Source of the DNA: Epiperipatus broadwayi
Taxonomy: Eukaryota > Onychophora > Udeonychophora > Euonychophora > Peripatidae
Assembly: GCA_028023455.1 (NCBI GenBank)
Contig: JAQFVV010012400.1
Coordinates: 10,472,248-10,536,247, forward strand
Direction: 5' to 3'
Length of the DNA: 64,000 bases
Shown piece by piece: positions 24,643 through 39,769 of the stretch. Numbering within the stretch: position 1 is the stretch's first letter; every line of letters starts with the position of its first letter. The position numbers and the translations under genes are program-made. The notes beneath the pieces are model-generated. The model was given only the letters and a program-made list of their open reading frames with translations, ran no database searches and was not told the DNA's origin.

Positions 24643-25319
24643 TGAAAAATTATGTAATTATTAATCTCTGTTATCTATTTGTGGTTATTACTAATAAGTT
24701 GTAAATAATATTTTAATTTGCGAAACGCTGATAGTTGAAAATTGAAATAAATCGAGATACTGCCAAATCTCTAGTGCTCGTTAGAATACTTAACTAACAG
24801 CCAATCAGATGCCAAGGATAGCTGTCTAAATGACATCCAAACTAAACACACAACAAAGATTTTATGAGAAAAGGGCAGTCACCCTTCTCTCTACTTTTTT
24901 TTCTATATATCTAAGCCAGTCGTAAGCATTTAGGTTTGAAAGCTTAAAGCTTTAAATATCTTCTCAATTAACTCATTGATTCTAAATCATAAACCTACAA
25001 CACAAAATCCTATGATTTACTACGGAGTAGTTTTTAGAATACATAACAAGCAGTAAAATATGTAAATAATATTTTAATTTGCAAAGCGCTGATAGTTGAA
25101 AATTGGAAATAAGTCTGTATTTGAAAAGTTTAAATTTTTTTACACATTCTACATTTATTGATAGATGATGGAAATAGTCCAACATATTATCCTATCTAAT
25201 ATACATCATCACAAACCTTTAGTCAAATAGATAACAGGGTGATTCTATATCTGCAAAACTTTTTACAACAGTTTTATAAAAAGTAAATTGTGGATTAAAA
25301 TAAAGAGCTAATGGAGCAA

Positions 25320-26010
25320 AAGTAAATGGAGATTAATTAAGTTATCTATACTTTGCATATGACATGATTTAAAGCTTAAGAAAATGTTTTAAGATTTATC
25401 AGATGAAAGAAAAAAAGTAGGATTCAAGATAAAAAGTAATGATCAATGATTTTTCTCAGAAGAAAATAAAGATTAATATTCATAAAATTCAAAGATGTTA
25501 ATAATTACAAATTCTTTAATCACATTATTAAGACAGGTGGAAACAGTTGATAAAGTTAATCATGGAATTAAATTTGGATGGAGCTTTTTTGAAAAAATTA
25601 GTATTGAAGGCAAACATGCCTATGGATTTGAAAATTGATTTTTTTAATAGATATGTTTCACCAATTCTTACTTATCGATTTGAGACATGGATACTAAACA
25701 GAAGAGCAGTACAGAGACTTTAGACATCTCATTAAATATGAAGAGATGTATGTGAGGAACATGAATAAAAGATTGAACATGGAATATATCAGTGAAAGAA
25801 CATTGAAAAAAATTAGAGAGTGAAATGGAACTGGGTTTGACATATTGTTAGAAGAAATGATAATATACAAACAGTTGAAGTTTAAATGGATGGAAAAAAG
25901 AAGTGTGCTGCTGTGTTATGAAGAAGACAAAAATTGGAGTGACTAAATTAAACTTGAAGAGATTTTTATCTCCCCATAAATCGATAATGGTCAAAAATGA
26001 TAATGATGAT
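25320..26010 (+). pseudogene. RTE-type LINE remnant, second and older copy
   Basis: Plus strand with many frame changes. 'YFAYDMI' near 25350 stands where FADDMI is expected, so the catalytic Asp is lost. It is followed by 'TCLWI*KL', 'CVRNMNKRLN(M)EYISERTLKKI', and 'WNGTGFDILLEE' for the WNWAGHI-type motif. It ends in the ATCGATAATGGTCAAAAATG and ATG-rich tail typical of RTE 3' ends. Same family as the copy at 22.1 kb, but more decayed. Confidence 0.7.
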
Positions 26011-27607
26011 GGCATGAATATATATATATATATATATATAATAGTATGATTATAAACTTAGTTAAATTATAGATCTAAAATATGAATATTATAAAATTAA
26101 AAGCATTTAAAACATTATTTATTTATTAAATTAATTATTTTACCATTTTGAAGGTCTTATAACAGCAACTAATATATATATATAACCATTAGAAACTAGT
26201 CAATACTTAGACAATCCCAATATAGATAACAATCAATAATCTCAAACTGTTGTCAAGGCAACCTCCTTTTAACAATAAAGTTGATAATTATTCTAAATAA
26301 TAGATTACTAGCTAAATTCATTGTATGTACAATATTTATGTCCAATTTTAGATTTTCATTTACTAAATAAACATACAAGTAAAATGTAGAAATTTATACA
26401 AAAAAAAATGTGACTGCTACTAATTTTTAATAAAATCAAATGCTAGTGGACAAAAGTCAGATTAAAAAATATATGCAGCAGAGCCCAAAGTTAAACCTGT
26501 TTTTAAACAGAAAAATAAATGTTTAAAAATATTTTTTCTCAGTAAAAGTTATCATTTAAGTAAATGACATATTAGAATGTAAAAGTCTGTATCAGAATTT
26601 CTCAATTAAATAAAACAGCAAATCAATTAAACATAAAAGTAATTAAATTGTATATTGCTTAGGAGTGCAAATTGAGCATTGAAAGTGGTCGAATTGAAAC
26701 CACAATTTTCTATGAGTTTCGGAATGCTACCCTACCACTGCCTCAAGTAATACAAATCATCATAGAAAATTCAAAAAATTGAATTTGTTTCTTGGATCCC
26801 TAATCTTTTAATGAAAAAAACAGAATCTTCAATTAATTAAGATATTATTGAAAGTAGATGTCTAACTCAAGTCTGTGACTCATAGATCTCCATTTAATCA
26901 TAAAATTTTTAAATGTAATATAAAAATTAGTTTATGATGCTTTTTTTAAATATCGTTACACTGTTAATAGGATCATAATCAGGTATTTTTAGTATCATCT
27001 TGCATTTTATAGCCAACTATAAATATTATGTTAGTAAATCATTAAAAAGTAAATAAAAGAAAGTCAAATATGGAAATAAATATCAGCATTAAATTTTGTT
27101 GTAAGATTTAAAGTATTATAAATAGATGGGAGAAAAGGGCATATCAGGTTTGTTAAATTGCTTTCACAAATTCAGATTGATTCAAATATTATCAGTAATG
27201 TTGGGGGAATTACTTATATCATTTTAGAATTGTGTTGGAAAGTTTAATTAAAATTGTGAACCATATGTGGTGAAATACATTAATAACTACATTATATAAT
27301 CACACATTAAAGTCTATTAGCCAATAATTTGTAGTAAATATTTTTATTTTCATTTAAAAGATTGGTTCAGTACAGTGGAACCACTTTTATTATTTATAGC
27401 CTTCCTATTAACCACTGACTCATATTTTAGGTTCAGTAATGCATAGTTTAAAAATTATTAAAATTAAAAAATAATAGTTTTTCTAAATTTAAATTCATAG
27501 TGTTTACACACACACATACGGTACAAATGCTGTCGTCATCTTGTAGTTTTTCTTTCTTTTTAGATCATTTTAGTATGATATAAATTTATAAACTTTTCCT
27601 GAATAAA
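26011..27607. other. A+T-rich spacer with a possible tRNA-like relic
   Basis: (AT)n at about 26019-26041. Near 26690-26750 a reversed tRNA-like stretch (GTCGAATTGAAACCAC) may be a SINE relic but does not fold convincingly. No gene. Confidence 0.4.
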
Positions 27608-27806
27608 TTGTAATTCACTTCTAAGCACTAGTAATGCTACATAAGAAAAGCTTCAGCATAGACGTATCTTAAAACTAGAACTAAGCACTTTTGATATCTT
27701 GGTTATGATATCATATTCATAGTATTGAAAATACTTAGCTCTAGTTTTAAGATATATTTACACTGAAGCTTTTCTTATTTAGCTTTTCTAGTGCTTAGAA
27801 TTGAAT
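27608..27806. mobile_element. Foldback element with arms of about 80 bp
   Basis: Arms 27612-27695 and 27723-27805 share TTCTAAGCACTAG, AAGAAAAGCTTCAG and TATCTTAAAACTAG as inverted copies. The short middle contains GATATCTTGGTTATGATATC. No coding potential. Confidence 0.75.
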
Positions 27807-28355
27807 CATTTTAGTATATATATATATATTCATAATTGCATTTGTCTACATTTTTTGTTACTTTTATTAATATCAAAATACGTATTTTATTTAAATTAAA
27901 TAATATTAATGTGTATATATATATGATATATTATACAGAATTTTCCATTATTAATAGTTTCAGATATCTATGAGAGAGTTGTTCTTAAAGAAGTTGTTCC
28001 CTATGTGGTTTAGTGCAGTGAGAGTTGCAGATTTTAAAATTTAAAGTTCATGGAGCATAGCTTCAACTCTATTATTTTCTCTGTTCAAACTTTTTATGAA
28101 CTCCTCAGCAATAAATTGTTTGATTATTATTTATTAGATAGACTTGTAAAGCTTCCAATAGTAAAAGATTAAATACGTTTGTATTATTAAAAAACCAATG
28201 AAGTCTACTCATGATTTAAACGTTAAATCAGTTATTTAGAGAGTTTTTACTAATAATCATAATTTAACTTCATATATTTTTCTACAATGTGATTATTGAT
28301 TTGCTTTTTAAAAAATACAAATTGTACTGTAATCATTATATTTTTATTACATTAT

Positions 28356-28547
28356 AATAGATGACTCTGATTACTCTATTATTAGAGTAATCAGAGTCAT
28401 CTATTGTAAGCTCAAGTAATTAAGATTTTATTAAAACCATTCTTTTTGCATCCTTAGACATGTATTTAGTTACTCCCATTATCAGTAATCTTAGAGCTAA
28501 TACATCTGCATATTTTAATTACTTAAGCTTGCAATAGATGACTCTGA
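28356..28547. repeat. Perfect 23-bp palindrome plus displaced third arm
   Basis: AATAGATGACTCTGATTACT... at 28356-28378 pairs perfectly with 28383-28405 across a TTAT loop. The right arm continues as TGTAAGCTCAAGTAATTAA, and this longer block recurs as reverse complement at 28515-28547. Probably the remains of two foldback ends. Confidence 0.75.
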
Positions 28548-31407
<2,860 letters not shown>

Positions 31408-31549
31408 ATAGAACATAAGTGCTGGCATGAATATTAGCATATATACCTTGTTTGAAACTGAAAAAGTGTGTCAATTTTAATTTGTGAATTTTTAAATAAT
31501 AGAGGAATTGCTGTACGAATATTAATTATCAAAGCAGGTGCATTCAAAG

Positions 31550-31550
31550 A

Positions 31551-31630
<80 letters not shown>

Positions 31631-31719
31631 ATAGTCATAGTACTGCTACTACTACTACTTACTACTACTACTGTTATTACTGCTGCTACTACTACTACTA
31701 CTGCTACTACTACTACTAC

Positions 31720-31756
<37 letters not shown>
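31550..31756. repeat. Mirrored trinucleotide array: (ATT)-(AGT)-(ACT)-(ATT)
   Basis: ATT units (31550-31596), AGT units (31597-31630), a short AATAGTCATAGTACTGC centre, ACT units (to about 31720) and ATT units again (to about 31756). AGT and ACT blocks are reverse complements, so the middle can fold into a hairpin of about 30 bp. Confidence 0.9.
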
Positions 31757-31892
31757 AAGCATACCCAATTCTATTCCCATCAAAAAGAAAAAAAATATGT
31801 AAAAAATAATTTTTAAAATAATTTATGTAAATATTTGATTACAAAATACAAAAATAAAGTAATGTGCTTTTTGGTCATTTTGCCATTTTTGG

Positions 31893-32096
31893 ACAATATC
31901 AGAGATCTTAGGAATCTAGACTTGTTATAAAGCAATTGGAAATTGCAGGAATATTGCTGTATCATAAAAGCATTTGTGATCTTTTTCATTTTTATGATTT
32001 ATTTGAGCCTCAAATGCTTTTATGAAATGACAATATTCCTGCAATTTCCAATTGTTTTAACCAAGTCTAGATTCTTAACATCTCTGATATTTTCAG
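31893..32096. mobile_element. Foldback element with arms of about 95 bp
   Basis: Left arm (31893-31985) and right arm (32000-32096) share AATATCAGAGAT, AATCTAGACTTG, CAATTGGAAATTGCAGGAAT and ATAAAAGCATTTG in inverted order, with some 15-20 unpaired bases between them. Confidence 0.8.
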
Positions 32097-32279
32097 GAAT
32101 TAACTGAGAAGAGGATTACTTTGTTATTTTTCTACTTTTTAGTCAGCTATTTACATAAAAGCATAATTTTAAAAAAGAAATTTTTTTTCATATTATATTT
32201 TACTTCCAGTTATATATATTTACATATTATTTTTAAAAAATGGTTAAAACTATAAAACAATCTGACAAAAAGTATAATC

Positions 32280-32760
32280 AGAGAATGAATTTACCAGCTC
32301 CAAAATAAACTTCCCAAACAATCACCTCAATCCAGCAATGCATTGCTACAAAAACTGCCGCATGTATATGGCTTGTCATATTCTACACATTTGCACTCTG
32401 GGCAACATGCTGCAAGCTTAGCTTAGAACAACCAACTCCCAATGCTAACAGGTCTATATCCATATGATCAACAAGATTAAACAAAGAGATGAGACAATTG
32501 GACTGCGCCGCATTGTAGAAGACATATGGAATCTTCTGGATATCCCAGAACTCCACACGTAAAGCAGAAGTTAATTCTCAACTCAGAACGAGATAACTCA
32601 CTACTACCCATATGCAAACAATTATGGAAACAAATTGATCATTAAGCTAAGACTGAAAATGATACAGTTTGATGTGCATTCATTCCTCATATCCACAGAA
32701 CAATGATCAAAGGAATTCCCATGGCTTCCATCTATAACAAGAATGATATCTGTATAATCA
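32280..32760. other. Less A+T-rich block of unknown origin
   Basis: Composition differs visibly from the surroundings (GGGCAACATGCTGCAAGCTT, GACTGCGCCGCATTG, ATCCCAGAACTCCACACG). Plus-strand frames give short stretches such as 'DETIGLRRIVEDIWNLLDIP' and 'NSLLPICKQLWKQIDH' separated by stops, as in a decayed coding element. I do not recognise the family. Confidence 0.35.
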
Positions 32761-33055
32761 TAGTATTTAGTAAATAAATGTTTATTGAAATGAAAAAGTA
32801 TAATTTAACAATGAGATGTGAAAATAAAAAATACACTCTCTAACAAATGAATTCTAGATTCAAATATTATGTGCTCATTTATTATATAAAAATTTTATGA
32901 ATTGGCTTTTTTATTTAATTATTTAAGTATGATTTAAATCAATATTAAAATTTTATTCTACAAATCTAATAAATCCAAAATGACTATACAAGCAAATAAA
33001 AACATTGGGTTTTCATTTGGGGATCATAGCTTTATAGTTAACTAAATAGATCAAA

Positions 33056-33261
33056 GGTGACTCTGGAGGGTTGCATTAGATCTGCAGATCTAGATGCAGT
33101 GCTCTCAGATTCAAGGCTCCTCTGATGAAAGCCATAACATAGAAATTAGTCTAGGATTATTGAATTAATAGGTACTAGATAGGGATTTTATGCATAAACT
33201 TTCTTGCATCCATTAATTACTAAGGCTTGCACTGGGTGGAACTACTGTCTGGAGAATTTGT
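33056..33261. mobile_element. Foldback family A, internal fragment (copy 2)
   Basis: It contains GATCTAGATGCAGTGCTCTC, AATTAGTCTAGGATTATTG and GGGATTTTATGCATAAAC as in the copies at 15.3, 38.2 and 42.6 kb, but lacks the outer CAAAACTCTCC ends. It joins directly to the LINE tail at 33262. Confidence 0.65.
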
Positions 33262-33413
33262 TGTGGAAATGGGATGGAGCAGAATATGGAAAAACTTAAA
33301 GTGGGGAATGGAAAATTAAGTGGCTAACAGGTTTATCTGGGCATAATTGCTCAGATATTTTTAACTTCGTTTAAGAAAAAGCCACAGTACATCACATCAC
33401 ATTACATTACTGT
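33262..33413 (+). pseudogene. LINE 3' end, 5'-truncated copy (family L1x, plus)
   Basis: GTTGTGGAAATGGGATGGAG, AGTGGGGAATGGAAAATT and AGTGGCTAACAGGTTTATC are the reverse complement of the tails at 17.3 and 39.85 kb. It ends in an ACATCACATCACATT-type tail. About 150 bp only. Confidence 0.75.
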
Positions 33414-34336
33414 ATTAACAGCTTGTGAGAGCATAGAAAATAGTCATCATGTAATGTTATAGTGGTTTTAAAACCTTTTATTAAAGCTTGCATACATAAT
33501 GAACACTAGATGTCATCACTGCATTTACATCTCCAGATTAGTTTTTGTCTATTGGTCTTCTCTGATGAGAAAATTTGTACTTGCACCTACACATCCAACT
33601 GAGTTTTTAAAATTTATCTTCCATCAATGTTTGTCTATCATAGCATCATAAGAGTTAAATTTTTCAAGAAAAGAGATTTTGCAGAAGTTAATTACGATTG
33701 TCTTGTTTACCAGATTAAAAATAAAAAGTATTGTCAGTTTTATTATTTCAAAATTTAATTCTAACAAAAAAAAAAACTATTGCATTGAATAATGTAATTC
33801 TTGTTTTGACAAAATGTAAAGGGAAAAAAATCAATTTAATTATTTTTTGCAGAAAGAAATAAAAACATATTTTTGTAAAATGCATTTAATATTAAAAATT
33901 ATTTTAAAAATGCAATTTAAATAAACATAATTGTGAAGAGTTGTTAAATTGTGAATCAAGTTTAGCGGGGATGCTCATAATTGGACTTTAAAAAAATCGT
34001 GGAAACTTCCAGGCAGTAAATTAATTTTTTTTATTCCAAAGATTATTAAGAATAATTTATTTGCAGGCAAATAATTTTATTATAATGGCTATGTTGTACA
34101 ATTGCTCTCAAGATTTGAGTGAATTTTAATTATCTAAGAATTACGCTCATTTTTTTACATACAAAACTTTAGAAAAAAAAAAATCAAATATTACGAGATT
34201 ATACATATACCCATACATTGAGTTTGTCTGAAAGTTTGCGATGATAGCATTTTAGTAGTAATTATATGCTGACTATTTCTATCATCTACATTTAACTATA
34301 CTAGTGACACACAGCGTCGTATATAACACAATGTTT

Positions 34337-34456
34337 GAGTAGTACCATTTTTCTTTTTTTCTTCAGATATTTACTAGACCAGTAACACTACTAGCATCAG
34401 AATCAAATCTAGATCTTGAGATTTATAAATATTGAATTTAAGGTGATCCTCTAATC
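34337..34456. mobile_element. Family D foldback, left part, split by hAT insertion
   Basis: Resembles the left arm at 24.37-24.48 kb (AGTAGTACC, CTTCAGATATTTACTAGACCAG, TTGAATTTAA). Continues after the hAT element at 35157-35195 (AACTAGGCTATTCTATCACA, compare 24493-24517). Confidence 0.55.
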
Positions 34457-35148
34457 CAGTGGTGCACAATCTTTTTACACTTGCAACTCCCATACTCAGA
34501 CTAAAATTTTACGTGACCCATTATATGTTGTTACCATTCTATTATAAGCAGATAAGGATATAAATAATATGTTTTACCACTTACAAATATATATTTATAT
34601 TCTAGTTTGTTTGTGTGTGTAGCACAATTGTCCTCAAAGCTATGTTTTACCAAATAGATAAATAAGATGAGCTTAGCATATTTATATTATATTTCAGTTT
34701 GTACATTTTGATATAAAATGTTTGAAAAACTGCATATTAACACCATGGTTCTTAGTAGATCTGTTGATTTGTAGAAATTACAACTTTTTAGCCTGTTTTA
34801 GTAAATGTGTACATTCAAGTATATATACCATGTATCAAGATTAGGAGGATAGTAGGATGAAAAACAAAACTCTGAGAGTGAACAAGAAATCTGAGCAATA
34901 TAAATGAAGTGCAGCTATGATGTGCTGCTTATACAAAGCAGATTGGAATATAAAGAAGGGTTTAAACACAAAAGTGGACAGATACACAATAATGAGTTGA
35001 GCAATTTTTATGTACTTTTTAATACTGTTATTTTTTTTCCAATTAAAAATATATTATCTAACATGAGAACTTCTCAAAAATTTTATGACTCCCAACAATT
35101 ATTTTGTGACCCGTTGAAGAGTCACAACCCACAGATTGCACCACATTG
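34457..35148. mobile_element. hAT-type non-autonomous element with perfect 8-bp TSD
   Basis: Starts CAGTGGTGCACAATCTTTTT and ends AGATTGCACCACATTG, imperfect inverted termini of the CAGNGGT type seen in hAT elements. CTCTAATC is present on both sides (34449-34456 and 35149-35156), the 8-bp duplication expected of hAT. Sub-terminal sequences (GCAACTCCCATACTC, TGACCCATTAT; TGTGACCCGTTGAAGAGTCAC) are like those of vertebrate and invertebrate hAT MITEs. At 692 bp it has no transposase. The open frame 34904-35191 runs over the right end and is incidental. Confidence 0.85.
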
Positions 35149-35699
35149 CTCTAATCAACTAGGCTATTCTATCACAAGCAACAGGCAGTAAAAATTTGAT
35201 ATTTTTATCTATATACACTTTTTCTTAAGGACAAAATTAATGATTGACTTCCAAACATTACAAATTATCATATTAAATTGACTTATGAGGGTATTTGTCA
35301 TTGTCATGTGAGTAGTTTCTTTGAACTGTTTCTTTGTAGTTTTACATCTTGTCTTATTTATAATTGTTCTTCTTAGTTCAATATTTTTGTCTTTTCCCAA
35401 TTGAACATATGTTCATTGGTACATACATGTTTTTCTACTTTAGATATATATTTTTTTTAATAATCATCAGTTTGTTTTCTTTTAATTGTTTTTCAAAAGG
35501 ACAACTGGTTTCACATGTGTGGACATTATACCTCTAGATTACCTGATAAATGAAGATTTTCCATGAAATACATATATAGCAAGAGAGATTGATTGGTTTA
35601 GAAAATTTTAAACTAGATGATATCTCATGATTTAATGAAAACTTTCAAAGAAATGTGTTACAAATCTAAAGATATAATTGTGTATAGATTGTACATTAC

Positions 35700-35765
35700 C
35701 AAATTTTATGTTAAACCAGATCTCATCAGTTGGACCAAGTCACATTTTCTTACTATTGATTAAAT
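35700..35765 (-). ncRNA. Degraded hammerhead motif, isolated copy
   Basis: Minus strand: GGTCCAA then intact CTGATGA (plus 35723-35729), a degraded helix II, and AAAA in place of GAAA. Flanks beyond the motif no longer match the unit. Inactive relic. Confidence 0.4.
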
Positions 35766-37364
35766 ATTTTATTCAGTTTTTATTAATGTCAGATTATTAT
35801 GTATTGATTGAGAAGTGCAAACCTTTCTGTATTCAACACTTTATATCGCTTCACACAAATAAAATAATGATTCTAAACTAGAGAATATTCATATCCCAGA
35901 TTTTAATATGCATATTTATATAGAGAGATATTAACAATAAAGCTTTGCTTAAAGGGTTGTGAGACATTTAAAATATCTAAGTAGTAACATTAATAACAAC
36001 TTCATTCAATTGACTGAATTGAAACTTTTACAAATTTATTTTATTCAGCTGAGATCAATTTCAGAATCTTTTTTTATATATCTGGAAGTATTATTACATA
36101 AGTATATAATAGGAAAAAATCAATTAGTTAATTGATTGAAATCTTATAATATTTGAACACAAAATGATAGATTGAACGTTGAAGCAAAAATTTTTATTTC
36201 TAAAACTCATCATTTTACAGCTAAGCTAAATGCAGAGGGCTCAATAGAGAACAAACTCTTGGAATGGCTAATCCCTACATCATTTAAAAATACAGGAGTA
36301 ACAACAACCCAGGTGGAAAAATGCAATACTCATTGTCTGTGGGTAAAAGTATAAATATTATCCATCCTTGTTTTACATCATACCTAAATATTAAAGATAC
36401 CCATTTACTAATCATTGCGGGATGGTTAGATGGATTGATTATGATTCAGCCGTCTGAAAGAATAATTCTATTCCTCTTGAAAAATATTTTTTCCATGTTT
36501 ATTCAGCCAGAATTCAAAACCAGATCATTATTTATGGCAAGTGAATGTGCTATATTTGGTTCAGGACATTATATATATATATGTACTCATATATATATTG
36601 AAATTTTTTTTGCACATTTTATTTTTTTTACACTTGGTTTTTACAAGTTTATTTTTTTATGTTATCAGATTACATTTCACAGCGCCTTGGAACTGTCATT
36701 ACGCAGTATTATATGTTTTTAAAAAAGTTGGATTTACTTAGCCCAGTTACTTTTTGACAAGGATTAAATTGGTATCATTTGATGTTGTCAGTAAATCTGA
36801 ATCTAAAAAAAGGCCCTGTTCATATAATACCTCAACCCTCGGGAGATCATTAATAATAAGCAGCAGAGTCTTTCTACTGAAGTAGCTGAAAACACCATCA
36901 CTAGAATACAGTTTGGTTTTATTCTCGTTTTTAACTCTTTCTCAAATAATTCTGAACACTGACTGAAAACCTTAATGCATAGTGAATGTTTATTGAAAAA
37001 TTTGAATCACAAGTGTTAGTAAGTCATTCTACTTATTGAATTAAAAGTTACGGTTTATAGCGCAGTTTGACAGATCCTTGAAGCACTCTTATGTTGTTTT
37101 CTTTTTAGAATATTAACAGGAAATTTAATACATTTTTTTCTATCTATTATGAATGGATGTCTTTTTATTTATATTATTATTTTTATTCTTTTAATATAGG
37201 GTATGTGTGTATATATATACACAACTGTTTGTATATATATACACAGCTGTGTGTGAGTTTATATATATACACACAACTACAAGAGTATGCTAGACTTGAC
37301 GCATATGTGATTATATGTGTAAGCATGTGCTTAAAATATACAAGATCATACATGTGTGAGATCT
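35766..37364. other. A+T-rich spacer with unassigned open frames
   Basis: Two overlapping plus-strand frames (36172-36354 and 36321-36722) run through a slightly less A+T-rich stretch at 36.17-36.55 kb. No domain recognised, no convincing splice context. TA/CA-rich mini-palindromes lie at about 37200-37280 (GTATATATATACACA units). Confidence 0.35.
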
Positions 37365-37569
37365 ACACCACTAGTAGTAAAGTGAATGGACAATTTAGTA
37401 TTATTTGGTGAAATTGATAAACATTGTAGAATTTTGATAGTAATGATTAAAACTCATAAGCCTTCACCTAAAAAGAAGAAATAATTACTTTAATAGATGC
37501 CACTTCCTTCATATCTTTCATTTACATGCATGGTATTTAAGTTCAGCTAAGCATGAAGTCTAGGGAGTT

Positions 37570-37706
37570 TATAAAAAAGTGCATATGGATTTATTGCTCT
37601 GGAATTCATAAGAAGTTTAAGCATCAGACCTGCAAGTGCCAGAACCCATCCTGAACTCCAGATCTTAAGTCGAACACTCTACCGACTGAGCCAAACTGCT
37701 CAGGGC
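37570..37706 (-). mobile_element. tRNA-derived SINE, solitary copy (Lys-like head)
   Basis: Minus strand: A box TGGCTCAGTCGG (plus 37682-37693), a tRNA-like anticodon region (GACTTAAGATC) and a diverged B box GGGTTCTGGCAC (plus 37636-37647). A non-tRNA tail of about 60 bp follows (GATGCTTAAACTTC...CCATATGCAC). The head resembles tRNA-Lys-type heads of invertebrate SINEs. It does not form a sound cloverleaf, so it is not a working tRNA gene. Confidence 0.6.
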
Positions 37707-38080
37707 AGGAAGTTTGTGATATATGTGCATCTAAATTGATGATAAAAGAAACAAACAACACTTTAATTAATTTTAAATAATTCTCTTTTATATTTATCTC
37801 CGATTGATCTTTAGTTAATATAAAATGGTAACATTTTTATTATACATTGATATTAATCTATATACATATAAGCATATAATAATCTTATATATGCAAGTAT
37901 ACTTTTTACATCTAATAGATACAATAATAAATGTAATCATTACAATAGCATTATTTTGTGAATAACATTATTTATTAATATGTAATAGACAAATATATAA
38001 AGGAAGTCAGTGAAGTTTTTTATAGATCTTATTTGTTTAATTATTTGCATTCAAAGTTCTGAAATAATAAATTTTATTGA

Positions 38081-38458
38081 AACAGGCAAAACTCTCCATA
38101 CAGTAGTGCCACTCAGTGCAAGCCAGAGTAATGAATAGATACCAGAAGACTTGTGCATAAAATCCCCATCTAGTGCCTACTCATTCAATATTCCCAGACT
38201 ATGAGGAGCCTTGTATCTGAGAGCACTGCACCTAGAAATCCTAAGATCTAGGTGCAGTCCTCTCAGATCAAAGGCTCCTCATAGTCTGGGGATATTGGAT
38301 ACATAGGCACTAGATATGGATTTTATGCACAAACCTTCTGGAATCCATTGATTACTCTGGCTTGCACTGAGTAGCACTACTGTATGGAGAGTTTTGCTTC
38401 TTTTAATAACAGTTATGAGCAAACATAAGAAATGGTGATCGTGTGATGTTTAGTAGTT
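38081..38458. mobile_element. Foldback family A, copy 3, with 13-bp flanking repeats
   Basis: Begins AACAGGCAAAACTCTCCATAC; its right arm ends GTATGGAGAGTTTTGC and continues into TAACAGTTATGAGC. Flanked by TAAATTTTATTGA (38068-38080) and TAAATTTCATTGA (38459-38471), one mismatch. The interior contains a second palindrome around CTGCACCTAGAAATCC...GATCTAGGTGCAG. No coding sequence. Confidence 0.8.
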
Positions 38459-38471
38459 TAAATTTCATTGA

Positions 38472-39769
38472 GTTAGCTAGGTTAGTTTTTTGAAATAATA
38501 ATGAGAATTATCACTTTTTTTTCAGAATTAACAGACAAATAATTTGTGCACATTAACTTAATTATACTAACCTTTTTAAAATTGAATATGGAGTGTAAAC
38601 AAATTAATAAAGCCATATGAAATCAGATAATGAAAAACAATAAATTAGAAATAGCAAGAGGTCAACAATTTTCAGTTTTATGATGTAGTTTTTAAAGTTG
38701 AGAGTTTGAAATTGTGTTGAGAAAGTATAAGATCAACAGTGATGGTCGGATGTTCTAGTTTGGATAACTAATCTTTGGAGAAAAAACTTAAAATGTATAC
38801 TTATACAACTGTGTAGAAAAGTCAAAAAATAGTAATAAGTAATTCAAATTTACAACCTTACTTCTTTATATATTCTTTTTAAAGGAAGATTTTATTGAAA
38901 CAGCCATAATCAACATCACAGTAATTACTATTTTTATATTTGACATATTTACATAATAGTTTATTATTAGAAAAAGTATGGGATAATTTTAAATTAGTTT
39001 ATTAATAAATAGGAATTGTATATACATTTACTTGGATCATTTTTAATTAATAGACTTGTAAAGATATATAATAATTGTTCTCAACAACAAATGTACATAA
39101 ATATTTATAAAATGAACTAATAAAATTATTTAAAATCTTTCTGCAATGCATTTTTGATATTGCAATCAATAAAGGTTTTGTCTTTTTACTGATAGATTAC
39201 AAATTAGTTTGAGCCATAGTGCTTTATTATAGTTTGTGAAAGTCTTAGTTCAAACCCCACATATATTATAGTTTTTGTTTTGGCTCCTAGAATTAGCAGA
39301 TGTATTTAAAAAATTGAAAAGTTCTAAAGTTCATTTGCTAACAAATGATAGGAATTGGTTAATAAAGAAAAAACCTTAGTTTTGTTTTTCTTTTTTTAAG
39401 AACACTTTTGTTAATTTGAAACATAATACTTATAAAAAATGCATATATTTTATATTTATTATTAAAAAAATGTTTTGAGAATGATTAAACTTGCATGGTT
39501 GGGAATAAATATTTTTTATGCTATTTTAATAAAATCAGAAACAAAAATATTTTTTTCATTTCATGTAATAATTTTACTGTTAAATATTTTTATTATTATA
39601 ATTATTTGCAAAATATGTTTCAATAAAAAATATGCAATAAAATATATATATTTTCACCCACACTATTTAAACTGAAAGACATGTATATGAAAAATTATTT
39701 ATGTTTTACATCTTAATAAAAGTTAATATGCTTCAGATAAACTATGTATAAAATTAAGCAATATAATAA
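38472..39769. other. A+T-rich spacer, B-box-like relic near 39.25 kb
   Basis: TTAGTTCAAACCCCAC near 39246 looks like a pol III B box followed by decayed sequence; no cloverleaf. No gene. Confidence 0.4.

Noticed and set aside
36172-36722. Overlapping plus-strand frames of 60 and 133 codons
   Set aside because: No recognisable domain, A+T-driven composition in the longer part, no splice support.
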